The notes: generated by a model from the sequence alone, not told the origin. Counted from the first letter of the stretch, positions 42,189 to 54,308 are shown. The stretch: DNA of 64,000 nt from Gillisella vitis (GCF_014204625.1 NZ_JACHLU010000018.1:1-64000), one strand, 5' to 3'. Numbers and translations are program-made.

Positions 42189-43313
42189 CTATGGCATGGC
42201 TGTCAGGGTAAAACCCTGATGGCGCAAAAGCGCAACCAAGCCATCGTTGCCGGGCAGGTGTAGCGCCCCCACGGCCATGAATGCGTTGCCCTGGGCAAGC
42301 GTTGGGGCCGCGCGCGTTGCCATCACCCTGTTGCGATCAACAATGATGCGCTGTTCAAACGCAGCATAGCCGGGATCTTTGGAAGACAGTGGATCTGGTG
42401 AGACGGCTTGAAGCATGGGGATAATCGCCCCAATATCGCCCTTGAGATAAAGATCGATCATGGTCTCGTTGACGTCATTCATCGTGTCGCCAAGCTTGAG
42501 GGTTTCGATCAGGGATGTGAGATGAAAGTCGATTGGCAGGTCATTCAGGGCTGCCAATTGTTCGGCGTAGGTTTCCAGCCCCACCACGCGCTTGCCCGCA
42601 TTGGCAGCGTCCTGAGCGATGCGCTTGTCGAGAAAGGACGTGCCCTCGGCTTTGCGGGCCAGCTCGCAGGCCGGGAGGGCAACAAAACTGGCAATAATCC
42701 ATGGCTTCATGCGATTGACCGCTGAGAGCGCAAGGCCGCGTTTTTTCAATCCTGCCTCCAGTTCACTGACCTGTTCTGGCGTGAGGCGGCTGGAGATGGT
42801 GCTGCCATCGGTAAACATCGACAGCTCTGGCTTGGCCATCAGCGCAATTGCTGCCTTTTTATCGTCCAGCACTTCATCGGATTCGACGATAATGGTATCT
42901 GCACGGCTGGCGGCCTGCTGCGCCCCTTGGGGCATGGTCAGAACCCGTGGATCGGTAACATGCATTGTGCCGAGCAGGTAGGATGGCTTGATACCGGGCT
43001 TTTCGATTTTCCAGAAAACAGCTTGACCATTGGGCGTCTTGGCCGCTTCAGATGCGATGGTCGCAAAGGCTTTGGGATCCTTGCTTTGCAGGTCTGCGAG
43101 CAGGTTTTTACCGATGCAGGAGCGATTTTCTTCCGCTTGAGCCTGCGCATGGCTGGTCAACATAAGCGCGGCAGTCACCAGTATCAGCAACAGCTTTGAA
43201 ACGGCATCCAATGCGTTGATCCTCCAGCCACTCCATCGGCTCCGGTTGATGTCAGGCAAAGGCATGGCGCAAGGATTCATCATCATGGTGTTCCAGAGGC
43301 TCAAAAGCGGCAT
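42189..43313 (-). CDS. TraB/GumN-family protein
   Basis: This 374-residue protein has a hydrophobic signal (about residues 40-57, LLLILVTAALMLTSHAQA) preceded by a longer-than-usual N-terminal extension; the true start may be a later Met (43280 or 43265). The mature part has YLLGTMHVTDPRV and IVESDEVLDD, the TraB/GumN pattern (proposed metal-dependent protease fold), and ends with NAFMAVGALHLPGNDGL. The ATG at 43313 abuts the xerC stop, so it is probably co-transcribed with xerC. It is likely periplasmic. Confidence 0.8.
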   Translation of the reverse strand: MPLLSLWNTMMMNPCAMPLPDINRSRWSGWRINALDAVSKLLLILVTAALMLTSHAQAQAEENRSCIGKNLLADLQSKDPKAFATIASEAAKTPNGQAVFWKIEKPGIKPSYLLGTMHVTDPRVLTMPQGAQQAASRADTIIVESDEVLDDKKAAIALMAKPELSMFTDGSTISSRLTPEQVSELEAGLKKRGLALSAVNRMKPWIIASFVALPACELARKAEGTSFLDKRIAQDAANAGKRVVGLETYAEQLAALNDLPIDFHLTSLIETLKLGDTMNDVNETMIDLYLKGDIGAIIPMLQAVSPDPLSSKDPGYAAFEQRIIVDRNRVMATRAAPTLAQGNAFMAVGALHLPGNDGLVALLRHQGFTLTAMP

Positions 43314-44249
43314 TCATGCTCTTGGATGAGCGCGGTCATAGACATCCATCAACCGGACGGAGTCAATGCCCGTGTAGACCTGTGTGGTGGAGAGGCTGGC
43401 GTGGCCCAGCAATTCCTGAATGGTGCGCAGATCGCCGCCGCCATTGAGCAGATGCGTGGCAAAGGAGTGGCGCAGGGCGTGCGGTGTTGCGGTTTCCGGC
43501 AGGCCCAGTGCCGAGCGCAAGCGTTGCATCTCACGCTGGATAATGCCCGGTTGCAGCTTGCCGCCGCGCGCGCCGCGAAACAGCGGCTCGCCCGCCTCCA
43601 GATGGTAGGGGCAGAGCTTTTTGTAGACAGCAACCGCCTCGCGCACCACAGGCAGTAAAGGCACCAGACGGGTTTTGTTGCCTTTGCCGGTAATCCGCAA
43701 TGTCGTTGTCGTCTGATCAAAATCAGTCGAAACCAGATTTAATGCCTCGGAAATACGCAGGCCACAGCCATAGAGCAAGGAGAGCACGGCAGCATCGCGG
43801 GCGGCAATCCATGGCTCCTCATTCATCTGGCTATCGGCATGAACCACTTGCAGGGCCTGTTTCGCCGTTAACGGCTTGGGCAGCGATTTCGGTTGCCTTG
43901 GTGAGCGGATGACACCGGCTCCGGCGGCATTGACAAGCCCCTTGCGCTCCAGAAAGCGCAGGAGCGAGCGGATTCCAGCCAGATGACGACCAAGCGAGCG
44001 CGCTCCCGAACCTTGCTTGCGGCGCGCAGCGAGAAAGGCGCGCAGATCAGCGGGTTTCAGGGTCTCGATGTCACGGATACTGGGTGGCCCGGCAAAATAG
44101 CCGGTGAGAAAGCTCAAAAATTGTCGGGTATCGCGCTCATAGGCCGTCAATGTGTTGTCTGAAAGCCGCCTTTCCTGTGCCAGATTGGCTAGCCAGATTT
44201 GCCGCTCTGCCATCAGGTCAGGTGCCGCAATCAACAAGAGTTCGGTCAC
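43314..44249 (-). CDS. xerC: Site-specific tyrosine recombinase XerC
   Basis: This 311-residue recombinase has all catalytic residues in order: Arg165 (GLRISEAL), Lys189 (TGKGNK), His257 and Arg260 (HALRHSFATHLL), His283 (LGHASLSTTQ) and nucleophile Tyr292 (VYTGI). With XerD it resolves chromosome dimers at dif. It is divergent from priA, the usual rhizobial arrangement, and not linked to the prophage. The N-terminal core-binding domain covers residues 15-105. Confidence 0.93.
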   Translation of the reverse strand: MTELLLIAAPDLMAERQIWLANLAQERRLSDNTLTAYERDTRQFLSFLTGYFAGPPSIRDIETLKPADLRAFLAARRKQGSGARSLGRHLAGIRSLLRFLERKGLVNAAGAGVIRSPRQPKSLPKPLTAKQALQVVHADSQMNEEPWIAARDAAVLSLLYGCGLRISEALNLVSTDFDQTTTTLRITGKGNKTRLVPLLPVVREAVAVYKKLCPYHLEAGEPLFRGARGGKLQPGIIQREMQRLRSALGLPETATPHALRHSFATHLLNGGGDLRTIQELLGHASLSTTQVYTGIDSVRLMDVYDRAHPRA

Positions 44250-44420
44250 GGAAAAATCCCTTCGGACTGTCAGTTATTCATGCAAATTGACGCATAGCCG
44301 TTAGGGAATACTTAATGGATTGCTGGGAGACGACTGTTTTCGCGTATGAAACACATCTGTGTTTTCTTGCGCTCATTTTCCTGTTTCATTTCGGGGCTTT
44401 TAGGGGCATTGTCCGCCGCA

Positions 44421-46637
44421 ATGAGCCTCGAATCGTCCGATCTGTTTGGTCCGCTTGCAAAAGCCGCACCCGCCACCCGCGCGGTGCCTGTTTTGGTGCC
44501 CATGCCTGCGCCGGGGCCTTATAGCTATGGGGTGCCTGCGGGCATGGTTGTTGTGCCCGGCTCCATCGTGCAGGTGCCGCTGGGGCCGCGCAAGGTGATT
44601 GGTGTGGTGTGGGATGGCGAGGATGGTGGCAAGGTCGATGCCACCAAATTGCGCCCGATTGAAAAACTGTTCGATTGCCCGCCGCTGGATGAGGCCATGC
44701 GCCGCTTTATCGATTGGGTGGCCACTTACACGCTATCGCCACCCGGTCTTGTGGCCCGCATGGCGCTGCGCACCCCTGCCGCCTTTGATCCCGAGCCGAT
44801 GATTGAGGGCCTGCGCTATCCCGGTCATGAGCCGGATAAATTAACGCCTGCCCGCCGCAAGGTGTTGGAGCTGGCAGCCGATGGTCTGTCATGGACCAAA
44901 AGCGGTCTTGCGCACGCGGCTGGCGTCTCCACCTCGGTGATTGACGGGTTGGCAAAGCAGGGCACGTTTGAAACGGTGTTTTTGTCGCCGCCCCCGCTGG
45001 TGGCCAAGCCTGATCCAGATTATGCCCCGCACCGGCTGGCGGGGCCGCAGGAAGATGCTGCCGATGTGATTTTGGATGACATCAAAGCCGGTGGGTTTTC
45101 GGTTTCTCTGATTGATGGCGTGACGGGCTCCGGCAAAACCGAAGTCTATTTTGAAGCGATTGCCGAGACGCTGAAGCAGGGCCGGCAGGTGCTGATCCTG
45201 CTGCCGGAAATTGCCCTGACCACCGCCTTTCTGGAGCGGTTTCAGGATCGGTTCGGGGCAAAACCCGGCGAATGGCATTCGGATCTCGCCACCAAAACCC
45301 GCGAGAAAGTTTGGCGGCAGACGGCCACGGGCGATATTCGCGTGGTGGCGGGTGCCCGGTCTGCGTTGTTTTTGCCCTTTGAGGATCTTGGCCTGATCAT
45401 CGTCGATGAAGAGCATGATCCGGCCTTCAAGCAGGAGGACCGGGTGTTTTATAACGCCCGTGATATGGCGGTGGTGCGTGCCCATATTGCCAAAATTCCG
45501 GTGGTGCTGGTGTCGGCGACGCCCTCGGTGGAAAGTCAGGTCAACAGCTATTCTGGTCGCTATAAGCGGATCCATCTGCCCACCCGTTTTGCCGATGCGG
45601 CCATGCCCGATCTGCACCTGATCGACATGCGGCGCCACCCGCCGGAGAAGGGCGGCTTCCTCTCACCACTGATGCTGCGGGCGATGGGGAAAACTCTTGA
45701 AAAGAAAGAGCAATCTCTGCTGTTTCTCAATCGGCGTGGCTATGCGCCGCTGACCCTGTGCCGGGTTTGTGGCCATCGTTTTCAGTGTCCGCAATGCTCC
45801 AGCTGGCTGGTGGAGCATCGCTTTCGCGGGCAGATTCAGTGCCATCAATGCGGCTATGCCGAGCCGACGCCGCAGGCCTGCCCCGAATGTGGTACGCTGG
45901 ATCATCTCGTGGCTTGCGGGCCGGGCGTGGAGCGGATTGCCGAAGAGGTTGAAAAGCATTTTCCCGATGCGCGCACGCTGGTGCTGTCGTCCGATATGGG
46001 GGGCGTCAAACGGTTGCGGCTGGAACTGGAGGCGATTGCCAAGGGCGAGGCCGATATTATCATCGGCACGCAATTGGTGGCCAAGGGCCATAATTTTCCG
46101 CTGATGACGCTGGTGGGCATTGTTGATGCCGATATTGGTCTGGCCAATGGCGATCCGCGTGCCGCCGAGCGCACGTTTCAATTGCTCAGTCAGGTCACAG
46201 GCCGCGCCGGGCGCACGGGGCTGAAAAGCCATGGCCTGTTGCAGACCTATCAGCCGCAGCATCCGGTGATGATGGCGATTGTTTCTGGCGATGCCAGTGC
46301 CTTTTACGAGCGGGAAATTACGGAGCGCGAGCGGGCTGTGCTGCCACCTTACGGACGGCTGGTGTCGATGATTGTCTCGGCGGATAACCGTATTGATGCC
46401 GAGACCCACGCACGGCAATTGCGCATGGCCGCACCCGCTGTCAGTGGCATTGCCATTTTAGGCCCGGCAGAAGCGCCTCTGGCGCTCATTCGCGGACGCC
46501 ACCGTTTTCGCTTGCTGGTTCATGGACGAAAGACCAGCGATATGCAGAGTTTTGTCAAAACCATGCTGGAGCGTGGTCCGAAACCGCAGCGTTCCATTCA
46601 GGTGCAGGTGGATGTTGATCCGCAAAGTTTTCTCTGA
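44421..46637 (+). CDS. priA: Primosomal protein N' (replication restart helicase PriA)
   Basis: The start at 44421 (MSLESSDLFGPLAKA) is preferred to the 25-codon longer frame, because family members begin near this point and the first 25 residues do not fit. The 738-residue protein has an N-terminal 3'-DNA-binding domain (VPVLVPMPAPGPYSYGV), Walker A GVTGSGKTE, and the DEEH box (IVDEEHDPAFKQ). The zinc site of eight cysteines runs from CRVCGHRFQCPQC to ACPECG. It reloads DnaB at stalled forks. Confidence 0.95.
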   Translation: MSLESSDLFGPLAKAAPATRAVPVLVPMPAPGPYSYGVPAGMVVVPGSIVQVPLGPRKVIGVVWDGEDGGKVDATKLRPIEKLFDCPPLDEAMRRFIDWVATYTLSPPGLVARMALRTPAAFDPEPMIEGLRYPGHEPDKLTPARRKVLELAADGLSWTKSGLAHAAGVSTSVIDGLAKQGTFETVFLSPPPLVAKPDPDYAPHRLAGPQEDAADVILDDIKAGGFSVSLIDGVTGSGKTEVYFEAIAETLKQGRQVLILLPEIALTTAFLERFQDRFGAKPGEWHSDLATKTREKVWRQTATGDIRVVAGARSALFLPFEDLGLIIVDEEHDPAFKQEDRVFYNARDMAVVRAHIAKIPVVLVSATPSVESQVNSYSGRYKRIHLPTRFADAAMPDLHLIDMRRHPPEKGGFLSPLMLRAMGKTLEKKEQSLLFLNRRGYAPLTLCRVCGHRFQCPQCSSWLVEHRFRGQIQCHQCGYAEPTPQACPECGTLDHLVACGPGVERIAEEVEKHFPDARTLVLSSDMGGVKRLRLELEAIAKGEADIIIGTQLVAKGHNFPLMTLVGIVDADIGLANGDPRAAERTFQLLSQVTGRAGRTGLKSHGLLQTYQPQHPVMMAIVSGDASAFYEREITERERAVLPPYGRLVSMIVSADNRIDAETHARQLRMAAPAVSGIAILGPAEAPLALIRGRHRFRLLVHGRKTSDMQSFVKTMLERGPKPQRSIQVQVDVDPQSFL

Positions 46638-46663
46638 TGTTTCCGGTTGCGCCCTATTGCACG

Positions 46664-46720
46664 TATCTGCTGCATAATTTTCTCCTTAAATCGATTCCGA
46701 TTTCGGCAATTATGCAGTAG
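46664..46720 (+). repeat. Rhizobiales palindromic repeat (GCATAATTTTCTC family), copy D
   Basis: In the gap after priA is TCTGCTGCATAATTTTCTCC, followed by TTAAATCGATTCCGATTT and closed by AATTATGCAGTAG, which can pair to form a long imperfect hairpin. A second copy lies after the transporter gene at 63377-63433. The two share the left arm almost fully and diverge in the right arm. Confidence 0.65.
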
Positions 46721-46769
46721 CACGTCATGCACTACCGTAGCGATTCGTCTGCTGTGATCCGAGGCCGCC

Positions 46770-47153
46770 ATGCAGTTTTATTTTCCAACCGAACCGGGTG
46801 AACAATTGGCCTTTTTGGGGGCCGCGATCACCGCTGCTTTCGGGTTTGTCATGATGTTCGCACCGGCGATGACCATGCGCTTTTTTGGCCTTTGCCTGCG
46901 TGAGGGGCGTTATGACGGGCTGGCGCTGTTTCGCTTTACAGGCGGCATGATGCTGGGTCTTGGCCTTGGGGCGTTGCTGCTGGCCCAACCCATGGTCTAT
47001 CTCGCGGTGGGCGCGACCCTTGGTATTGCCCTGTTCGGCCTTGTACTGTCCGCGCTGCAAGATCACGGTGCGACGATGCGTATGGTGATCGTTATGATTG
47101 TGGTTGCCATGCTGGTCATGCTGCCGCTTGTTTATGTCTTTGCGCTTGTATGA
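46770..47153 (+). CDS. Hypothetical membrane protein (127 aa), conserved-looking between priA and atp operon
   Basis: This 127-residue protein has four hydrophobic helices (about residues 12-34, 48-72, 75-95 and 100-126) and short loops. It resembles other small rhizobial membrane proteins of unknown function at this locus. It is not AtpI: it lacks its Gly-rich and charged features, and it has no partner atpB/E/F nearby. It may be transcribed with priA or alone. Confidence 0.65.
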   Translation: MQFYFPTEPGEQLAFLGAAITAAFGFVMMFAPAMTMRFFGLCLREGRYDGLALFRFTGGMMLGLGLGALLLAQPMVYLAVGATLGIALFGLVLSALQDHGATMRMVIVMIVVAMLVMLPLVYVFALV

Positions 47154-47414
47154 GCCATGTTTCACCGCTCTTGTGCCGTCAATGCCGAAATTTTCGCATT
47201 TGAGATCACAAAATCGTCAAAAGCGGGTTGCCCTTGGCGCGTAATCCGTTAATACCCGTGTTGCGAGTCTGGGGATCCTATGCTAGACGAACCGCGAATT
47301 TTGGATAACGCAGACAGGTATGTCTGTGTGTCCGGGGGAAAACTTAAACGATTTCAATTCGGTCTTGCCCGCAAATGGGTATTTTGCCGGTTTGAATCCT
47401 AATCAGGGAATTTT

Positions 47415-47981
47415 GTGCCCGTGGCAGACACATCCCAGCGGATTTCTGGAGTTGCCGAGCGCTACGCTTCGTCTCTTTTCGAGCTTGCGCTTGAGGCTGG
47501 TTCGATTGATGCAGTCGCTGCCGATCTCGACCGGTTCAAGGCGATGATCGAGGTGAGCGATGATCTGAAGCGGCTCGTTTCGAGCCCGATCTTTACGTCA
47601 GACGATCAGGCGTCGGCCGTTGCCGCGCTGTGCGATCATGCAAAGATTGGTACGCTTGCGCGTAATTTTCTCAAGGTTGTTGCTTCCAATCGCAGGCTGT
47701 TTGCCGTTCCCGGCATGATCGCTGCTTTTGGTGAGATTACTGCACGCCATCGTGGCGAAGTGGCAGCTGATGTTGTAACGGCTCATGCGCTGACCCCGGC
47801 GCAGGAAACTGAACTGAAGGAGGCGCTTAACAGCGTCACCGGAAAGACTGTCACGGTACGCGTGAACGTTGATCCTTCTCTCCTGGGTGGTTTGATCGTC
47901 AAGATTGGCTCCCGTCAGATTGATACGTCTCTTCGCACCAAACTTTCCACCCTTAAGCTTGCACTGAAAGAGGTTGGCTGA
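47415..47981 (+). CDS. atpH: F1 ATP synthase delta subunit
   Basis: This 188-residue protein starts at a GTG (47415) reading [27 protein letters not shown], the usual rhizobial AtpH N-terminus. The C-terminus ends [19 protein letters not shown], which links to the peripheral stalk. It joins F1 to F0 (the F0 genes lie elsewhere, as normal in alphaproteobacteria). The stop overlaps the atpA ATG by one base, so translation is coupled. Confidence 0.95.
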   Translation: MPVADTSQRISGVAERYASSLFELALEAGSIDAVAADLDRFKAMIEVSDDLKRLVSSPIFTSDDQASAVAALCDHAKIGTLARNFLKVVASNRRLFAVPGMIAAFGEITARHRGEVAADVVTAHALTPAQETELKEALNSVTGKTVTVRVNVDPSLLGGLIVKIGSRQIDTSLRTKLSTLKLALKEVG

Positions 47982-49504
47982 TGGATATCCGCGCCGCGGA
48001 AATTTCCGCAATTCTGAAAAATCAAATCAAGAACTTTGGCCAGGACGCTGAGGTTTCTGAAGTCGGTCAGGTGCTTTCCGTCGGTGACGGTATTGCCCGC
48101 GTCTACGGTCTGGACAATGTGCAGGCTGGCGAAATGGTCGAGTTCCCCGGTGGTATCCGTGGTATGGCGCTGAACCTTGAAGCCGACAATGTCGGCGTGG
48201 TTATTTTCGGCTCCGACCGTGACATCAAGGAAGGCGACACCGTCAAGCGGACTGGTGCCATCGTTGAAGTGCCGATTGGTCCGGAACTGCTCGGTCGCGT
48301 TGTTGATGCGCTTGGCAACCCGATTGACGGCAAGGGTCCGATCAATGCTGCTCAGCGTTCGCGGGTTGACGTCAAGGCTCCCGGCATTATTCCACGCAAG
48401 GGCGTTCATGAGCCGATGTCGACTGGTATCAAGGCGATTGATGCCCTGATCCCCGTTGGTCGCGGCCAGCGCGAGTTGGTCATCGGTGACCGCCAGACCG
48501 GCAAAACCGCCATCATTCTGGACACCTTCCTCAACCAGAAGCCTGCGCATGATGCGGGCACTGATGACAAGGTATTCTGCGTATACGTGGCGATTGGTCA
48601 GAAGCGCTCCACCGTTGCCCAGTTCGTGAAGGTTCTGGAAGAGCGCGGCGCTCTGAAATACTCCATTATCGTTGCTGCAACCGCATCTGATCCTGCTCCA
48701 ATGCAGTATCTTGCGCCGTTTGCCGGCTGCACGATGGGCGAATATTTCCGCGACAAGGGTCAGCACGCCCTGATCGCTTATGACGACCTGTCCAAGCAGG
48801 CTGTTGCTTACCGTCAGATGTCGCTGTTGCTGCGTCGTCCTCCGGGCCGTGAAGCTTATCCTGGCGACGTTTTCTATCTGCATTCGCGTTTGCTTGAGCG
48901 CGCTGCCAAGCTTTCTGATGATCGCGGCGCTGGTTCCATGACGGCTCTGCCGGTCATTGAAACCCAGGGCAATGACGTTTCCGCCTTCATTCCAACCAAC
49001 GTGATCTCGATCACGGACGGTCAGATCTTCCTCGAAACCGACCTGTTCTATCAGGGTATTCGCCCTGCTGTGAACGTTGGTCTGTCGGTATCGCGCGTTG
49101 GTTCGGCTGCCCAGATCAAGGCCATGAAGCAGGTTGCCGGTTCGATCAAGGGTGAGCTTGCCCAGTATCGTGAAATGGCTGCCTTTGCCCAGTTTGGTTC
49201 TGACCTTGATGCTGCCACCCAGCGTTTGCTGAACCGTGGTGCGCGCCTGACAGAGCTGTTGAAGCAGCCACAGTTTGCTCCTCTGAAAACTGAAGAGCAG
49301 GTTGCTGTTATCTTTGCGGGTGTGAACGGTTATCTCGACAAGCTGGCTGTCAGCGAAGTCGGTAAGTTCGAGCAGGGCCTGTTGTCCAATCTGCGGGCAG
49401 AAGGCGCGATCCTCGAAACAATCCGCACGGAAAAGGCTGTCAGCGACGATACCAAGGGCAAGCTGAAAGCAGCTCTTGATAGCTTTGCCAAGTCTTTCGC
49501 CTAA
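47981..49504 (+). CDS. atpA: F1 ATP synthase alpha subunit
   Basis: This 507-residue protein begins [16 protein letters not shown] and has Walker [11 protein letters not shown] (about residues 170-179). The alpha-signature [17 protein letters not shown] (about residue 363) and the catalytic Arg finger lie in the third quarter. It forms the non-catalytic nucleotide site of the F1 hexamer. It overlaps atpH by one base and is 29 bases before atpG. Confidence 0.97.
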   Translation: MDIRAAEISAILKNQIKNFGQDAEVSEVGQVLSVGDGIARVYGLDNVQAGEMVEFPGGIRGMALNLEADNVGVVIFGSDRDIKEGDTVKRTGAIVEVPIGPELLGRVVDALGNPIDGKGPINAAQRSRVDVKAPGIIPRKGVHEPMSTGIKAIDALIPVGRGQRELVIGDRQTGKTAIILDTFLNQKPAHDAGTDDKVFCVYVAIGQKRSTVAQFVKVLEERGALKYSIIVAATASDPAPMQYLAPFAGCTMGEYFRDKGQHALIAYDDLSKQAVAYRQMSLLLRRPPGREAYPGDVFYLHSRLLERAAKLSDDRGAGSMTALPVIETQGNDVSAFIPTNVISITDGQIFLETDLFYQGIRPAVNVGLSVSRVGSAAQIKAMKQVAGSIKGELAQYREMAAFAQFGSDLDAATQRLLNRGARLTELLKQPQFAPLKTEEQVAVIFAGVNGYLDKLAVSEVGKFEQGLLSNLRAEGAILETIRTEKAVSDDTKGKLKAALDSFAKSFA

Positions 49505-49533
49505 TCGGACTCGAGCCAAGGACGGATTAACGG

Positions 49534-51889
<2,356 letters not shown>

Positions 51890-51902
51890 TCTATGGATCA
51901 AA

Positions 51903-51928
51903 GGAAGCACGGCGTTTGCCGTGCTTCC
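51903..51928 (+). other. Intercistronic hairpin between atpD and atpC
   Basis: GGAAGCACGGC (51903-51913) and GCCGTGCTTCC (51918-51928) form a perfect 11-base-pair stem with a GTTT loop in the 69-base gap. No T run follows (GTTCTCC), so it should not be a full terminator. It could lower atpC translation or mRNA, matching the 3:1 beta:epsilon ratio, or protect the 3' end of the upstream message after cleavage. Confidence 0.65.
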
Positions 51929-51958
51929 GTTCTCCATCCTAAAAAGAAGTGAAGAGTC

Positions 51959-52366
51959 ATGGCCGACAATTTCAATTTTGAACTGGTTTCGCCCGAGCGC
52001 CTGCTGATTTCGGAATTGGTGAGCGAGGTTGTCATTCCGGCGACGGAAGGCGAGATGACCGTGATGGCACGCCATGCACCGACCATGACAACGATCAAGC
52101 CAGGTGTTGTGGCTGTCAAGCGGGCATCCGGCGAAGTCGTGAAATATGTGGTTTTCGGCGGTTTTGCCGATGTAACACCCGACGGATGCACGCTGCTGGC
52201 GGAAAGTGCCGTGCAGCTTTCAGATTTGAACCGCGAGACACTGGCCAAGCGGATTGAAGCTGCCAAGGCAGAGCTGGAAGATGCTGAACATCACGAGCAC
52301 CGCACCAAGCTGGAGCAGTTTATGTTCGAGCTGACCCATCTCAATGGTACACTCATTCCGGCTTGA
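51959..52366 (+). CDS. atpC: F1 ATP synthase epsilon subunit
   Basis: This 135-residue protein begins MADNFNFELVSPERLLISE (N-terminal beta sandwich with VVIPATEGEMTVMARHAP) and has a C-terminal helical region (DLNRETLAKRIEAAKAELEDAEHHEH). It belongs to the rotor and can inhibit ATP hydrolysis. It is the last gene of atpHAGDC, followed by a good terminator at 52388. Length is normal. Confidence 0.95.
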   Translation: MADNFNFELVSPERLLISELVSEVVIPATEGEMTVMARHAPTMTTIKPGVVAVKRASGEVVKYVVFGGFADVTPDGCTLLAESAVQLSDLNRETLAKRIEAAKAELEDAEHHEHRTKLEQFMFELTHLNGTLIPA

Positions 52367-52387
52367 TCCAGTTTGATCATAGCATTC

Positions 52388-52413
52388 AAAACGGCCTTTA
52401 CGGGCCGTTTTTT
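52388..52413 (+). terminator. Intrinsic terminator of the atpHAGDC operon
   Basis: AAAACGGCC (52388-52396) pairs with GGCCGTTTT (52403-52411) around loop TTTACG, ending in TTTTTT, 22 bases after the atpC stop. Confidence 0.88.
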
Positions 52414-52797
52414 GTTTTGACGGCCTTGACGGTTTAAGCGTGCAAGGGCTTCATCTCTCTCGGTCTGCTCATTCCAACTTTATAAGTATTGGCCCGGTTG
52501 AACCTGTCCGGCAAAAATTGTTATCGTTTTTTCGAAAAGACACACTCAAACAAAAAAAGTGAGTGTCTGTCTGGTGCAATCTGAACCTGACAGATTCTCT
52601 GGTCGGAGGGATGTATTGACAGGGCGTATTTTGGCCGTCAATCTCCTGAAATAGTTTAATCTTTTAAATCGTTGAGCCGGTATCGTTTGCATCACTGGCG
52701 TCGGCATTTTGTGGGTGTCAAGCTGATCATCGGCGGCAGCGCAATGGTGATTTGACAATCAATCAACTCAAGACGATTTTGGGTAAGGAGTCGTGGT
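52414..52797. other. Gap between atp operon and ldh
   Basis: I see no gene here. The tract holds an inverted pair ACACTCA/TGAGTGT (52542-52548 with 52560-52566) around an A-rich loop, and the inverted pair TTGAC/GTCAA (around 52616-52645). Just upstream of ldh is AAGGAG, its ribosome-binding site. The ldh promoter should lie here. Confidence 0.5.
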
Positions 52798-53730
52798 ATG
52801 AAAGTTGGCGTTGTCGGAGCGGGCATGGTCGGAAGTTCTGCCGCTTACGCCATGGCGTTGCAGGGTGTGGTTCAAGAGATTGTTCTTCTCGATTCCAACA
52901 GAGATCTGGCCGATGCGCAGGCTGAGGATATTTCCCATGCGGTTCCATTTGTATCGACGACTGTGGTGCGCTCTGGTGATTACATGGATCTTGATGGAGC
53001 CGGAATCGTCATCATTGCCGCAGGCGTCAGTCAAAAACCGGGCGAGAGCCGATTGGACCTGCTTGCCCGCAATGCTGAGGTGTTTCGCATTGTGGTGTCA
53101 AAAATTCTCGCCAGCGCACCAAATGCGATTTTGCTGATTGCGTCAAACCCGGTTGATATCATGACTGATATAGCCACACGGATTTCCGGCCTGCCGCCAT
53201 CACGGGTGATCGGCTCTGGCACGGTTTTGGATACTGCCCGGTTTCGAAGTCTTCTTGCGCGCCATTTAGGGATTTCTCCCCAATCTGTCCATGCCTATGT
53301 ACTGGGCGAGCATGGTGATAGCGAGGTTCTGGCGTGGTCCAATGCCATGGTTGGTTCTGTGCCACTGTTATCCTTTGCCCAGCAGATGAATGCGCCAATA
53401 ACCGACGCAGTCCGTGCCGAGATTGACAATGGCGTGCGCAATGCGGCGGCGAGAATTATCAAAGGGAAAGGTTCGACCTATTTTGGCATTGGTGCAGGGC
53501 TGGCCCGGATGGTGAAGGCAATTGCCCGCGACCAGAGGGCTATTCTGTCGCTGTCGAGCGTGACGGCGGATATTGCTGGCGTGAGTGCCGTTGCAGCCTC
53601 CGTGCCGCGGGTTATCGGTGCTGATGGCATTGTCATGGACCTGATACCGGAATTGGCTCCGAGTGAGCGCGACGCTCTGCGGCGCAGTGCCTTGATGCTG
53701 AAAGAGCTTGCTTCTTCCATATTGATTTAA
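52798..53730 (+). CDS. ldh: L-lactate dehydrogenase (NAD-dependent)
   Basis: This 310-residue protein has the NAD-binding GVVGAGMVGSSAAYA at 4-18. Gln79 in GVSQKPGESRLDLL sits where malate dehydrogenases have Arg, which indicates pyruvate/lactate specificity. It also has Arg85, Asn117 (SNPVD), Asp145 and His172 in GEHGDSEV. It reduces pyruvate to L-lactate. It stands between the atp terminator and an ArsR regulator on the same strand. NAD-dependent LDH is not usual core metabolism in aerobic rhizobia. Length is normal. Confidence 0.88.
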   Translation: MKVGVVGAGMVGSSAAYAMALQGVVQEIVLLDSNRDLADAQAEDISHAVPFVSTTVVRSGDYMDLDGAGIVIIAAGVSQKPGESRLDLLARNAEVFRIVVSKILASAPNAILLIASNPVDIMTDIATRISGLPPSRVIGSGTVLDTARFRSLLARHLGISPQSVHAYVLGEHGDSEVLAWSNAMVGSVPLLSFAQQMNAPITDAVRAEIDNGVRNAAARIIKGKGSTYFGIGAGLARMVKAIARDQRAILSLSSVTADIAGVSAVAASVPRVIGADGIVMDLIPELAPSERDALRRSALMLKELASSILI

Positions 53731-53814
53731 CAGGCTCCTGCTCAAGATTTTTCTATACGGATGACTGTTTCAAGATTATCGTCTGATGATGAGCGGTCGT
53801 TGTTTAAATTGTAG

Positions 53815-54183
53815 ATGGAACCGATGATTTCTTCTTTGACCGACGAAAACGCACCTCTGCCATTGGCGGATTTTATGCGGCAGGCAACAGATGCCGTGGC
53901 CTTGCTGAAAGCCCTGTCGCACGAAAACAGACTGCTCATCCTGTGCATTCTGTGCAAAGCCGAGAAAACCGTGGGTGAGCTGGAGGAGATTTTACAGCTC
54001 CAGCAGGCGATTGTGTCGCAGCAATTGGCCAGATTGAGGGCTGATGGGCTGGTGGAAAGCCGACGTGAAGGGCGGCAGATTTATTATTCCATTGCCAACC
54101 CTTTGGTAGAGGACGTGGTGGCACTGCTATATAGGCTGTATTGCGACCCTAAACCCTCGCAGCTCACCCAGCCAGAACTTTAG
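53815..54183 (+). CDS. ArsR-family regulator, BigR/SqrR-like
   Basis: This 122-residue winged-helix protein has LLKALSHENRLLIL, TVGELEEILQLQQAIVSQQLARL (recognition helix) and DGLVESRREGRQIYYSI (wing). Cys44 and Cys110 are 66 residues apart, the same spacing as the redox cysteine pair of BigR/SqrR sulfide (persulfide) sensors; an extra Cys47 is present. It lacks the metal-site pattern ELCVCDL of ArsR. It follows ldh by about 85 bases. Its own stop codon TAG is the first part of an intergenic repeat. Confidence 0.8.
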   Translation: MEPMISSLTDENAPLPLADFMRQATDAVALLKALSHENRLLILCILCKAEKTVGELEEILQLQQAIVSQQLARLRADGLVESRREGRQIYYSIANPLVEDVVALLYRLYCDPKPSQLTQPEL

Positions 54184-54222
54184 AGTTGGTCAGGGAAAAG
54201 TGGAATCCGGTTTTCCCTGAAA
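54182..54222 (+). repeat. Rhizobiales intergenic palindromic repeat, copy A2
   Basis: The repeat core GGAAAAGTGGAATCCGGTTTTCCC lies immediately after the ArsR gene. The TAGAG that begins the repeat supplies the ArsR stop codon. The inner part TCAGGGAAAA/TTTTCCCTGA pairs to give a hairpin of about ten base pairs. It is shorter than copies A1 and A3. Confidence 0.65.
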
Positions 54223-54308
54223 AATTGCAGCAGCCTCGTCATTATGCAAGTCTATGCCGATGCCATGGTTTCCCGAGAGGGTCTGCATGAACGGGACCGG
54301 TGAGAATC

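Noticed and set aside
43314-44249. XerC-type recombinase as a prophage integrase
   Set aside because: It lies 21 kb from the phage, divergent from priA as in other rhizobia, and the phage uses a MuA transposase.
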